A stretch of 64,000 bases of DNA from Nocardioides caeni (GTDB lineage Bacteria; Actinomycetota; Actinomycetes; Propionibacteriales; Nocardioidaceae), in the NCBI RefSeq assembly GCF_004912195.1, contig NZ_STGW01000001.1, forward strand, positions 241,073 through 305,072, given 5' to 3'. Below the pieces are notes generated by a model. The model did not search any database. It worked only from the letters and a program-made list of their open reading frames with translations, and was not told the origin of the DNA. Below, one piece after another: positions 1 through 6,768 of the stretch (positions are counted from its first letter, which is position 1; the number at the start of each line of letters is the position of its first letter). The translations under genes and the position numbers were made by a program.

Positions 1-2
1 TC

Positions 3-1109
3 GCGGGTCAGGCGGACGAGGTCGCGGAGGCGGCGGCGGTGGCCGACCGGATCGTGCGCTTGCACCGCGCCGGCACGCCCTATCGGGAGATGGCCGTGCT
101 CTTCCGGATCAACGCCCAGTCCGAGGGCTTCGAGGACGCGCTGACCGACCGCGGCATCCCCTATGTCGTGCGGGGCGCCGCTCGCTTCTTCGATCGGCGA
201 GAGGTCCGTGAGGCGGTGACCCGGCTGCGTGGTGCGGCACGGTCCGGCGAGGACGGCGCCGGCGCCGACGGCGGATGGGTCACCGCGGTGCGCGCCGTGC
301 TGGCCGGCATGGGCTGGGCTGCGGAGCCGCCGAGCGCCCGTGGTCAGCAGCGAGACCGCTGGGAGTCCTTCCAGGCGATCCTCGACCAGGCGGAGGAGTT
401 CGCCAGCCACGAGGGCGTCGAGGGGTCGCTGGCGGGCTTCGTCGCCGAGCTCGACCGGCGCGCCACCGAGCAACACGCCCCGACGGCCGACGGCGTCACC
501 TTGGCGACCTTCCACGCAGCCAAGGGGCTGGAGTGGGACGCCGTGTTCTGCTGCGGCGCCCAGGACGGCACGTTGCCGATCACCTACGCCTCCGAGGCCG
601 GTCCCGACGCCGTCGAGGAGGAGCGGCGGCTGCTCTATGTGGGCATGACCCGCGCGCGACGCGAGCTCACCGTGTCGTGGTCCGCCGCCCGCAACCCTGG
701 CCAGGCGCCTCGCCGCACTCCTTCACGCTTCCTGCTCCCGCTGCTGCCGGCGAGCCAGCAGCCGCAGGCGAAGACCCGCAGCTCCAAGATCGCCCGCTGC
801 CGTGAGTGCCTCCAGCCGCTGACCACGGCCGCCGAGAAGAAGCGCGGCCGCTGCGCCCACCATCCCGTCCGCTATGACGAGGGGCTCTTCGAGCGCCTGC
901 GGGCCTGGCGGCTCGAGACCGCCCGGACGGCCGGCGAGGACGGGAAGTCGCTGCCGGCGTACGTCGTCTTCACCGACGCCACGCTCGAGCTGATCGCCGA
1001 GCAGAAGCCGGCCTCGCTGGCCGCGCTCAAGCGGATCAACGGCGTCGGCGACAACAAGATCGAGCGCTACGGAAGCGCCGTCTTGGAACTGATCTCAGAA
1101 AATTCCTGA
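3..1109 (+). CDS. uvrD2: ATP-dependent DNA helicase UvrD2, 3' part
   Basis: C-terminal part of a superfamily 1 helicase; the reading frame is open to the window edge, so the 5' end is missing. The helicase 2A/2B part includes the motif VI segment LLYVGMTRARRE at about nt 630-665. It is followed by a cysteine cluster (CxxC at nt 798-809, then Cys-x-His-His at nt 851-862) and a C-terminal HRDC domain (about nt 880-1100, with INGVGDNKIERYG). Helicase, then Cys cluster, then HRDC is the known layout of mycobacterial UvrD2, a DNA-repair 3'-5' helicase, and the whiB7 gene just downstream fits the mycobacterial order. The fourth zinc ligand seems to be His rather than Cys. Confident for family, less so for the exact paralogue name. 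Confidence 0.88.
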   Translation, partial: AGQADEVAEAAAVADRIVRLHRAGTPYREMAVLFRINAQSEGFEDALTDRGIPYVVRGAARFFDRREVREAVTRLRGAARSGEDGAGADGGWVTAVRAVLAGMGWAAEPPSARGQQRDRWESFQAILDQAEEFASHEGVEGSLAGFVAELDRRATEQHAPTADGVTLATFHAAKGLEWDAVFCCGAQDGTLPITYASEAGPDAVEEERRLLYVGMTRARRELTVSWSAARNPGQAPRRTPSRFLLPLLPASQQPQAKTRSSKIARCRECLQPLTTAAEKKRGRCAHHPVRYDEGLFERLRAWRLETARTAGEDGKSLPAYVVFTDATLELIAEQKPASLAALKRINGVGDNKIERYGSAVLELISENS

Positions 1110-1127
1110 AATATCCAGTAAATGATT

Positions 1128-1155
1128 TGCGCGCCCTCGTTGGCGCGCACTACCT
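1128..1155 (+). terminator. Hairpin after uvrD2
   Basis: TGCGCGCC (1128-1135) pairs perfectly with GGCGCGCA (1142-1149) across a 6-nt loop, 19 nt after the uvrD2 stop and followed by CTACCTTC. It is probably a weak intrinsic terminator. The sequence just before it (about 1100-1128) is unusually AT-rich for this genome and could instead be promoter DNA for the whiB7 leader. Confidence 0.45.
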
Positions 1156-1233
1156 TCAACGAACCAGATTCAGTCTGCGCATCACGGCCTTGGCACGGCC
1201 GGCGCCCACACGGCACCGAAGGAGGTGGCACCC

Positions 1234-1509
1234 ATGGAGAACATCACGATGAACCCGATGACGATCCCGTCCTGCTGGCAGCTCGCGCTGTCCGCCTGCG
1301 ACCAGGCCACCTTCGCCCTCGCGACCCTCGAGGTCCAGGGCATTGCCGTGCGTCCGATGACGGACGTCGCTCGCGCGACGTTCGCCTTCGACGCTGTGGC
1401 CGCCACGGACGTCAAGCGCGAGCGCGCCGCCACCGGCACGGACCACGACGGCACGATCAACGCCGCCGTCGCAGTCCCGGGCATCGCCGCCTGGAGCCCA
1501 CCGAACTGA
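1234..1509 (+). CDS. Small hypothetical protein between uvrD2 and whiB7
   Basis: A 91-residue protein starting MENITMNPMTIPSCWQ. The ATG is chosen because GGAGG (1221-1225) sits 8 nt upstream; an in-frame GTG at 1225 overlaps that Shine-Dalgarno and is unlikely. It has two cysteines near residues 14 and 22, an alanine/valine/threonine-rich middle and no obvious membrane segment or signal peptide. No family is recognised. Its place inside what could be the whiB7 transcript means it may be translated from the leader of that regulator. The strong Shine-Dalgarno is the main support that it is real. Confidence 0.55.
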   Translation: MENITMNPMTIPSCWQLALSACDQATFALATLEVQGIAVRPMTDVARATFAFDAVAATDVKRERAATGTDHDGTINAAVAVPGIAAWSPPN

Positions 1510-1532
1510 CACCCCTCAGCTCGGCAGCCTCC

Positions 1533-1576
1533 AGGCCGCGGAACCCGACACCGGGATCCGCGGCCTTCGTGTTTCT
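1533..1576 (+). terminator. Hairpin terminator / possible whiB7 attenuator
   Basis: AGGCCGCGGA (1533-1542) is a perfect inverted repeat of TCCGCGGCCT (1557-1566), followed by the U-rich TCGTGTTTCTC. It lies 23 nt after the small gene's stop and about 95 nt before whiB7. A second stem, GGACCTG (1579-1585) with CAGGTCC (1602-1608), follows directly. Known mycobacterial whiB7 leaders carry an upstream ORF and an attenuator; whether these hairpins act that way is inference. Confidence 0.6.
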
Positions 1577-1659
1577 CAGGACCTGAGAGACACCTGGGTC
1601 GCAGGTCCCTCGATGAAACCGACCACGCGATCAGGTCAACGAAGAGGAGGTGAAAGCAG

Positions 1660-1926
1660 ATGACGACCAGTGTTCTCGAGCCGACGCTGGACGAGCTGCT
1701 GCCGTGCCGGCTGAACGACGCGGAGCTGTGGTTCGCCGAGTCCCCGTCGGACGTCGAGTCCGCGAAGGCACTGTGCCTGGACTGCCCGGTCCAGCAGCTG
1801 TGCCTCAGCGGCGCCCTCGAGCGGCGCGAGCCGTGGGGCGTCTGGGGAGGCGAGCTGTTCCTGTCCGGCGTGGTGATCCCGCGCAAGCGGCCCCGGGGCC
1901 GGCCCCGCAAGGACGCGGCCGCCTGA
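1660..1926 (+). CDS. whiB7: WhiB7-type iron-sulfur transcriptional regulator
   Basis: An 88-residue WhiB protein. The four cluster cysteines are C16, C39, C42 and C48 (C-x22-C-x2-C-x5-C), followed by the GVWGGE turn (60-65) and a C-terminal AT-hook, RGRPRK (79-84). The AT-hook distinguishes WhiB7 from other WhiB proteins. In mycobacteria and Streptomyces WhiB7 binds a [4Fe-4S] cluster and the primary sigma factor and activates intrinsic antibiotic-resistance genes. GAGGAGG ends 9 nt before the ATG. A 150-nt leader with two hairpins precedes it, suggesting control by attenuation. No obvious resistance gene of the regulon is adjacent. Confidence 0.93.
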   Translation: MTTSVLEPTLDELLPCRLNDAELWFAESPSDVESAKALCLDCPVQQLCLSGALERREPWGVWGGELFLSGVVIPRKRPRGRPRKDAAA

Positions 1927-1978
1927 GCCCACACCAACCATCCATCACCGCACCAACCCTCACGAACGGATACCAACC

Positions 1979-2146
1979 ATGTACCACATGCACACAGAAG
2001 CACTCGTGCGCGCGGAGATGTCCGCGCGCCTGGGAGAGGCGCCACTGCCGCGCGAGGCCACCCAGATGGCCCGCGCCCGCCGCTTGAGCCGCAAGGCCGA
2101 GCGGGCAGCGCAGCAGGCACGTCTCGCCCTCGCTCGCGCTCTCTGA
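1979..2146 (+). CDS. Small basic helical protein (55 aa)
   Basis: A short frame encoding MYHMHTEALVRAEMSARLG and then an Arg/Ala/Gln-rich helical tail ending in ARLALARAL. It starts 52 nt after whiB7 on the same strand and could share its transcript. The composition suggests one or two amphipathic basic helices. There is no strong Shine-Dalgarno, and M4 is an alternative start. Similar tiny Arg/Ala-rich proteins are common in actinomycetes, but no function is known to me. Support is codon use and the conserved-looking position. Confidence 0.5.
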   Translation: MYHMHTEALVRAEMSARLGEAPLPREATQMARARRLSRKAERAAQQARLALARAL

Positions 2147-2224
2147 GGCCCTCGCGGGCCGCAGCGAGACCAGAATTCGCTTCCGACCTCTTCGGGAGCA
2201 GCACCTGATCGCGGGTGAGCACGG

Positions 2225-2260
2225 AGGCCGGTCCGGGAGATCCCCGGGCCGGCCTTCTCG
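2225..2260 (+). terminator. Intrinsic terminator after the whiB7 region
   Basis: AGGCCGG (2225-2231) pairs with CCGGCCT (2249-2255); an inner CCGGG/CCCGG stem extends it, and TTCTCG follows. The position, 80 nt after the 55-aa gene, fits the end of the whiB7 transcript. Confidence 0.6.
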
Positions 2261-2308
2261 GCATTTCGGAGCAGCTCCAGGTCGTGGGGCGGTCGTAGGC
2301 TGGCGCTC

Positions 2309-2473
2309 ATGCCCGTCACCTGCGACTTCTGCGGCACGACGAGGGACGGCGACGAGCCACCGATCACCTGGACCAGCGCCGTCGAGCGCGGTCGGCAGCG
2401 GCTCTTCTGCGACCGGTGCTCCCGCGAGCACCTGCGCTCGATGGAGGCCAAGCTCGACAGCGAGTGGTGGTGA
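2309..2473 (+). CDS. Small zinc-ribbon protein (54 aa)
   Basis: Encodes MPVTCDFCGTTRDGDE, later LFCDRCSREHLRSMEAKLDSEWW. Two CxxC pairs (C5/C8 and C34/C37) are spaced as in a short zinc ribbon, and the C-terminus is a charged helix ending in two tryptophans. It is the sort of one-domain zinc protein seen beside many actinobacterial housekeeping genes; no function can be assigned. It converges on the next gene with 21 nt between stops. No clear Shine-Dalgarno, so the start is a best guess. Confidence 0.6.
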   Translation: MPVTCDFCGTTRDGDEPPITWTSAVERGRQRLFCDRCSREHLRSMEAKLDSEWW

Positions 2474-2494
2474 CCGGCTCGGCAGCCTCCAGGA

Positions 2495-3394
2495 TCAGGG
2501 CAGCTCGATCCAGGCGTCCCAGGCGCACCCGCACTCGGGGTGCCGGCCCCACTCGGTGACCAGCGGTCCACTCCGGGGACCGAAGTCGGCCGTGGCCGAC
2601 CACGTCGAGGGCCGGTCGCCCTCGACGAAGCGCGCAAGGTCGCGGGTGGCCCACGCCAGGGCCATGAGATCGAGTACGTCGTCGCGCGGGGGCCACTGCT
2701 CGGCGTCCTGGCGGGCCGCCTGGCACAGCAGCAGCGGTCGGCGGGGGTCGGGGAGGGCCTCATGGGCGTCGACGCAGCGCAGGCAGGCCGTCCGGCCGGG
2801 ATCGACGAACGGGCCGACCCGCATCCCGGCGCCGGCGCCACTCACGACCAGGTGGGGCATCGCACCCTGCACGAGCGGGTCGACGCGCTCGCGATCGAGC
2901 ACGCCGCTGGCCACCACCAGGTGGGCGGCGGCCTCCATCGGTCTGGCTGGCACGCGCCTGAGCCCCGCCCGGCGGATCAGGTCATCGATCAGCGGCTCCA
3001 GCATCCGCTCCACGGTCGGATCGATCTCGACCGCGACGCTCGCCGCGGCGCGCGCGGCGAGTCTTCGCTCCGCGTCCCGGCCGAACTGTGCGCGCACCGT
3101 CGGGCGGACTCCGGACTCGGCGTCAGCCGTCGCACGGACCTCGACGACCAGCTCGGCGGCATCCAGCCGGTCGACGACGCGGGCGAGCTCGACCGGTGTC
3201 TCGTCGATGTCGAGGGAGGCGCCGCCGGGCTGACGCAGGAGATCCAGGAGGCGTCGTACGTCGGGGGTGTCGAGGATCCGCACTTCGGTGGACGCGCCGG
3301 CCGGGTGGTGGAGGCCGACCTGCAGGAGACCGGGCTCGCGGAGCAGGACCGGCGTGCCGGGTCGGAGGGTCAGGCGCTGCGTGCTGGTGCCCAT
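2495..3394 (-). CDS. ThiF/cyclodehydratase-like protein (orphan TOMM leader-binding type)
   Basis: A 299-residue protein read from MGTSTQRLTLRPGTP; an upstream in-frame extension is rejected because family-like sequence begins here. The N-terminal half has the strand-rich and helical pattern of peptide-clamp proteins. The C-terminal half has the adenylation-fold-like segment VGPFVDPGRTACLRCVDAH (about residues 205-223) and a late ECGC; CxxC plus CxC would form one structural zinc site. Proteins with this pattern are usually named TOMM precursor leader peptide-binding or bacteriocin cyclodehydratase-like. No YcaO, dehydrogenase or precursor peptide lies nearby. I recall a related gene near whiB7 in mycobacteria, suggesting a housekeeping role. 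Confidence 0.65.
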   Translation of the reverse strand: MGTSTQRLTLRPGTPVLLREPGLLQVGLHHPAGASTEVRILDTPDVRRLLDLLRQPGGASLDIDETPVELARVVDRLDAAELVVEVRATADAESGVRPTVRAQFGRDAERRLAARAAASVAVEIDPTVERMLEPLIDDLIRRAGLRRVPARPMEAAAHLVVASGVLDRERVDPLVQGAMPHLVVSGAGAGMRVGPFVDPGRTACLRCVDAHEALPDPRRPLLLCQAARQDAEQWPPRDDVLDLMALAWATRDLARFVEGDRPSTWSATADFGPRSGPLVTEWGRHPECGCAWDAWIELP

Positions 3395-3460
3395 GGCCGC
3401 CAGCGTGGCAGCGCTGGGCCGTCGTCCGCTGACGTCATCCACAGGCGCTCTGGAAACGAA

Positions 3461-3499
3461 TCGCGGGCGGTCGCCACCCGGAGGTGACGCCGCCCGCGA
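3461..3499 (-). terminator. Terminator of the DUF5679 gene
   Basis: TCGCGGGCGG (3461-3470) is a perfect inverted repeat of CCGCCCGCGA (3490-3499). Read on the minus strand the stem is followed by TTCGTTTCC. It lies 24 nt after the minus-strand stop at 3523 and also insulates the next gene. Confidence 0.6.
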
Positions 3500-3522
3500 T
3501 CGTCGGACTGGTAGCCGGTTGC

Positions 3523-3681
3523 TCAGGCCTTGCCCAGGATCCGGTTGAGGTTCGTGCCGCACTCGGGGCAGACGGCCTTGGCCATCCGGGTGCCCTTGTC
3601 GTTGACCTTGACCTCGCCCTCCGCCTCACGCTTGGCCTTGCACTTCACGCAGTAGAACTCGCCGCTCCAGGTCTCCGCCAT
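3523..3681 (-). CDS. DUF5679-type small zinc-ribbon protein (52 aa)
   Basis: Encodes MAETWSGEFYCVKCKAKREA and ends AVCPECGTNLNRILGKA. Two CxxC knuckles (C11/C14 and C38/C41) make a rubredoxin-like zinc ribbon; between them lies a positively charged stretch. The lysine-rich knuckle YCVKCK and the Gly-Thr-Arg-Met middle are characteristic of the small DUF5679 family, which often sits beside housekeeping genes and has no known function. The minus-strand start is well supported by AAGGAGG 5 nt upstream. Confidence 0.8.
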   Translation of the reverse strand: MAETWSGEFYCVKCKAKREAEGEVKVNDKGTRMAKAVCPECGTNLNRILGKA

Positions 3682-3819
3682 GACGGCCTCCTTGCTTGTA
3701 TTTCTTCTTCGGTCGTCGCGACGGGGGACATCGGGGAAGCCCGCCGGGGTCCGGAGTCTGGCTCCGAACCTCCACGACCCTACGGCACGCACGTTCAGAC
3801 GCGCAGTAGCGTGCCCGGT

Positions 3820-4641
3820 ATGTCTGAATCGGCTCTGAAAACGTCCAGCCACCTGGCGCTGACCCATCTGCGCCTGGAGCGGCCCTCCGAAGGGGTCGCG
3901 ATGCTGGTGCTCGACCAGCCCGAGCTCCGCAACGCGATGAGTGACGAGATGACCGAGTCGTGGGTCCGGGCGGTCGATCACCTCGCCGCCGACCCGACCG
4001 TCCGGGCCGTCGTGGTCACCGGTGAGGGGCGCGCCTTCTGCTCCGGCGGCAACCTCTCCTGGCTGGCCTCGGAGCCGGATGCCACCGTCGACGGACTGCG
4101 CGCCCGGATGCTGCCGTTCTATCGCGCATGGCTCTCGATCCGCCGCCTCGAGGTGCCGACGATCGCCGCGATCAACGGCGCAGCGATCGGGGCGGGACTG
4201 TGCCTCGCCCTGGCCTGCGACATCCGCCACGCCGCGCGCGGGGCGAAGCTGGGGGTGCCGTTCACGCGCCTGGGGCTCCATCCGGGCATGGCGGGCACCT
4301 ACCTGCTGCCCGACGTCGTGGGCTCCGCTGCGGCCCGTGATCTCTTCCTCACCGGGCGACTGGTCGAAGCAGACGAGGCTCTCGGACTCGGCCTGGTGTC
4401 CCGGGTGACGGAGCCGGACACCTTCCTCGCGGACGTCGTGGAGACGGCGGCGGGCATCGCCGGCGCGGCCCCGATCGCCACCCGCCTGACCAAGGTGGCG
4501 CTGCAGCGGCCGCATGCGAGTCTGGAGGCGGCCCTGGACTGGGAGGGCCTCGCACAGCCGACGACCCTCGCCACCGAGGACCTGCTCGAAGGCATCAGGG
4601 CGGCTCAGGAGCGTCGGGCGCCGCTGTTCGGCGGTCGCTGA
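3820..4641 (+). CDS. Enoyl-CoA hydratase/isomerase family protein
   Basis: A 273-residue crotonase-fold protein, the normal length. The first oxyanion-hole segment is AFCSGGNLSWL (about residues 69-79) and the second is INGAAIGAGLCLALACD (about 119-135). The region equivalent to the first catalytic Glu of rat crotonase reads FTRLGLHPGM, with Arg/Thr rather than Glu, so the hydratase reaction itself is uncertain; an isomerase or another crotonase reaction is possible. No Shine-Dalgarno is visible before the ATG, which may mean a leaderless mRNA. It is followed by a strong hairpin and stands alone. Confidence 0.85.
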   Translation: MSESALKTSSHLALTHLRLERPSEGVAMLVLDQPELRNAMSDEMTESWVRAVDHLAADPTVRAVVVTGEGRAFCSGGNLSWLASEPDATVDGLRARMLPFYRAWLSIRRLEVPTIAAINGAAIGAGLCLALACDIRHAARGAKLGVPFTRLGLHPGMAGTYLLPDVVGSAAARDLFLTGRLVEADEALGLGLVSRVTEPDTFLADVVETAAGIAGAAPIATRLTKVALQRPHASLEAALDWEGLAQPTTLATEDLLEGIRAAQERRAPLFGGR

Positions 4642-4670
4642 GTCGTGCTGTCGACCGGAGACGCAGCGAA

Positions 4671-4737
4671 GCCCCCGGAGCCGCGGTGCTCCTCGCTTGC
4701 CTTCCCCTTGCGAGCGAGGTGCTGCGGCCACGGGGGC
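4671..4737. terminator. Long imperfect hairpin after the hydratase gene
   Basis: GCCCCCG (4671-4677) pairs with CGGGGGC (4731-4737), and CCTCGCT with AGCGAGG nearer the loop, giving a long interrupted stem 30 nt after the stop. It is followed by CTCGTT. Probably the transcription terminator. Confidence 0.55.
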
Positions 4738-4798
4738 CTCGTTGGGTACGACGCTAGGCAGCCCGGTGGGGTCGGGTCAATCCAGTGATGCGGCACCC

Positions 4799-4975
4799 TG
4801 TGGATGAGGCTGTGGACAGATCTGTGGACGACGGCGGGGATCGGTGGACGGACGGGGAGGATCGGTGAGTCCGATGTGGGACGACGTGGTGGAATCGCCG
4901 ACTCAGGAGGCGCATTCGCCCCTGCTGACCTGCGAGGACACATCCCACAGGTTCTTCCACTGCCTGTGGACAAAA
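4799..4975. promoter_or_regulatory. Cluster of DnaA-box-like motifs
   Basis: The 372-nt gap between 4642 and 5013 has no credible gene. TGTGGATGA (4799-4807), TGTGGACAG (4811-4819) and TGTGGACGA (4823-4831) are spaced exactly 12 bp apart, a partial GTGGAC lies at 4844, and TGTGGACAA (4967-4975), the exact complement of the actinobacterial DnaA box TTGTCCACA, sits 39 bp before the next gene. CCACAGG (4947-4953) and CCTGTGG (4965-4971) form an inverted repeat around part of it. This is likely a DnaA-binding or other regulatory site, not necessarily an origin: no AT-rich unwinding region and no dnaA or dnaN are present. Confidence 0.5.
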
Positions 4976-5013
4976 GAAAATCGCGAACGGAGAAGTCGCG
5001 TGAGGCGGGTCAC

Positions 5014-6063
5014 ATGAGCGAACGGTCCACGTACGACGGCTCGCCCGTCGCGGCGTTGCGCCGGATCGCGTTCCTGCTCGAGCGCGGTCGGGCCGACAGC
5101 TACAAGGTCAAGGCCTATCGCGGGGCAGCCTCGGCGATCCTCCCGCTGCCCGCCGACGAGATCGAGCAGCGGGCCGCCTCCGGCACGCTCACCGACCTGC
5201 CCGGGGTCGGCGCGAGCACCGCGCGGGTGATCGGCCAGGCGGTGGCCGGCGTACTCCCGGACAAGCTGGCCGAGGTCGAGGCGGAGTACGGCGCCCCGCT
5301 GACCGCTGACGGAGCAGGCTCCACCCTGCGCGCAGCGCTCCGGGGCGACCTGCACTCGCACTCGGACTGGTCCGACGGCGGCTCGCCCATCGAGGAGATG
5401 GCAATGACCGCGATGGAGCTCGGCCACGACTACCTCGTCCTGACCGACCACTCGCCGCGACTCAAGGTGGCGCGCGGCCTGTCGGCGGAGCGACTCTCGC
5501 GCCAGCTGGAGGTCGTCGAGGCGGTCAACGGGCACCTTGGCGCCGCCGGCTTCCGGCTGCTGCGCGGCATCGAGGTCGACATCCTCGACGACGGCGGGCT
5601 GGACCAGACCGACGAGATGCTGGCCCGGCTCGACGTCCGCGTGGCGAGCGTGCACTCCAAGCTCGCGATGGAGTCGGACGCGCTGACGAGGCGGATGGTC
5701 GCGGCCGTGCGCAACCCGTTCACCAACGTGCTCGGCCACTGCACCGGTCGCCTGGTCACGGGCAACCGCGGGACCCGGCCGGAGTCCCGCTTCGACGCGC
5801 GGGTGGTCTTCGAGGCCTGCGCCGAGGCGGGGGTGGCGGTGGAGATCAACTCGCGACCAGAGAGGCGGGACCCGCCGACGCGCCTCCTGGAGCTCGCCCG
5901 GGACATCGGCTGCCTGTTCTCCATCGACAGCGACGCCCATGCCCCGGGCCAGCTCGACTACCCGCTCCTCGGCTGCGAGCGTGCCGAGGCCGCGGGCATC
6001 GAGACGGACCGGATCGTCAACACCTGGCCCGTGGAGCGGCTGCTGGAGTGGGCGAGGCCCTAG
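5014..6063 (+). CDS. Helix-hairpin-helix plus PHP-domain protein (PolX C-terminus-like phosphoesterase)
   Basis: A 349-residue protein. Residues 10-95 form a helical HhH domain with LTDLPGVGASTARVIGQAV (about 59-77), as in family X polymerases. Residues 110-345 form a PHP metal-dependent phosphoesterase with HSHSD (114-118), TDHS (144-147), GIEVDI (185-190), SVHS (212-215) and a late SDAH. In bacterial PolX the PHP domain provides 3'-5' exonuclease and AP-endonuclease activities; here the polymerase palm is absent, so a stand-alone repair nuclease or phosphatase is likely. The start is at MSERSTYDG; the frame is open upstream but crosses the DnaA-box repeats. AGGCGGG is a weak Shine-Dalgarno. 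Confidence 0.82.
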   Translation: MSERSTYDGSPVAALRRIAFLLERGRADSYKVKAYRGAASAILPLPADEIEQRAASGTLTDLPGVGASTARVIGQAVAGVLPDKLAEVEAEYGAPLTADGAGSTLRAALRGDLHSHSDWSDGGSPIEEMAMTAMELGHDYLVLTDHSPRLKVARGLSAERLSRQLEVVEAVNGHLGAAGFRLLRGIEVDILDDGGLDQTDEMLARLDVRVASVHSKLAMESDALTRRMVAAVRNPFTNVLGHCTGRLVTGNRGTRPESRFDARVVFEACAEAGVAVEINSRPERRDPPTRLLELARDIGCLFSIDSDAHAPGQLDYPLLGCERAEAAGIETDRIVNTWPVERLLEWARP

Positions 6064-6069
6064 CCGCGT

Positions 6070-6152
6070 CCGGCGTACTCCTGCGAGAAACCGGCCCACC
6101 TCGTGCGAGAAACCGGCGTACTTCGGGTGAGAAACCGGCGTACTTCGGCGGG
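6070..6152. repeat. Four tandem copies of a ~22-bp repeat
   Basis: Head-to-tail units begin CCGGCGTACTTC and end GAGAAA: 6070-6090 (21 bp), 6091-6112, 6113-6134 and a partial 6135-6152. Units differ by a few bases. They lie between two same-strand genes, starting 7 nt after the PHP gene's stop. At 22 bp per unit they stack on one helix face. No palindrome or terminator tail is visible. Confidence 0.8.
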
Positions 6153-6197
6153 ACACGCCTCCCACGTCGGGGGGCGGGGGAGTCGTAGGGTCGGGCC

Positions 6198-6758
6198 ATG
6201 CCCAAGGCGAGGGTGGAGGTGCGACGGTCGGGTCGGCGACGACGGACCGTGTCGGCCTACCGGGACGGCGAGACGATCGTCGTGCTCATGCCCGACAACC
6301 TCTCGGTCACCGAGGAGCGGGCGTGGGTGACGCGCATGGTGGGGCGGATCGAGCGCAAGGAGCGCAAGGCGTCGGCGCCGCGGAAGTGGACCGACGACGA
6401 CCTGATGGCGCGCGCGCGACGCCTGAGCGACGACTTCCTGGGCGGGCTGGCCGAGCCGGAGACGGTGCGTTGGGTCGGGAACCAGCGGGCGCGGTGGGGG
6501 TCGTGCACGCCCAAGGACCGCACCATCCGGCTCTCCGAGCGCCTGCAGCGGATGCCCGACTGGGTCATCGACTACGTGATCGTCCACGAGCTGGCGCACC
6601 TCATCGAGCCGCACCACGACGAGCGGTTCTGGGGCTGGGTGGCGCACTACCCGGCGGCGGAGAAGGCCAAGGGCTACCTGGCGGGCTGGTCGGACGCGGA
6701 GGGCATTGCCCGCCCGCCGTCGGAGCAGGTCGAGCTCGCCGAGGGCGAGCTGGAGTAG
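6198..6758 (+). CDS. YgjP-like (DUF45) zinc metallopeptidase
   Basis: A 186-residue protein of the M48-related YgjP/SprT-like group. The catalytic signature is VHELAHLIEPHHDERFW (about residues 132-148): HELAH supplies two zinc histidines and the general-base Glu, and the HHDERFW segment the third ligand region. The upstream WGSCTPKDRTIRLSERL block is also typical of the family. The N-terminus is short and basic with no signal peptide, so the enzyme is cytoplasmic. In-vivo substrates of this family are largely unknown. A weak Shine-Dalgarno-like purine tract (GGGGGAG) lies about 15 nt upstream. It stands alone, convergent with the NUDIX gene. Confidence 0.88.
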   Translation: MPKARVEVRRSGRRRRTVSAYRDGETIVVLMPDNLSVTEERAWVTRMVGRIERKERKASAPRKWTDDDLMARARRLSDDFLGGLAEPETVRWVGNQRARWGSCTPKDRTIRLSERLQRMPDWVIDYVIVHELAHLIEPHHDERFWGWVAHYPAAEKAKGYLAGWSDAEGIARPPSEQVELAEGELE

Positions 6759-6768
6759 CGGCTCAGCA

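Noticed and set aside
2495..3394. Thiazole/oxazole-modified peptide biosynthesis cluster
   Set aside because: Only the leader-binding-like protein is present; no YcaO, dehydrogenase, transporter or precursor peptide nearby.
4799..4975. Chromosomal replication origin
   Set aside because: Too few boxes, no AT-rich unwinding element and no dnaA or dnaN beside it.
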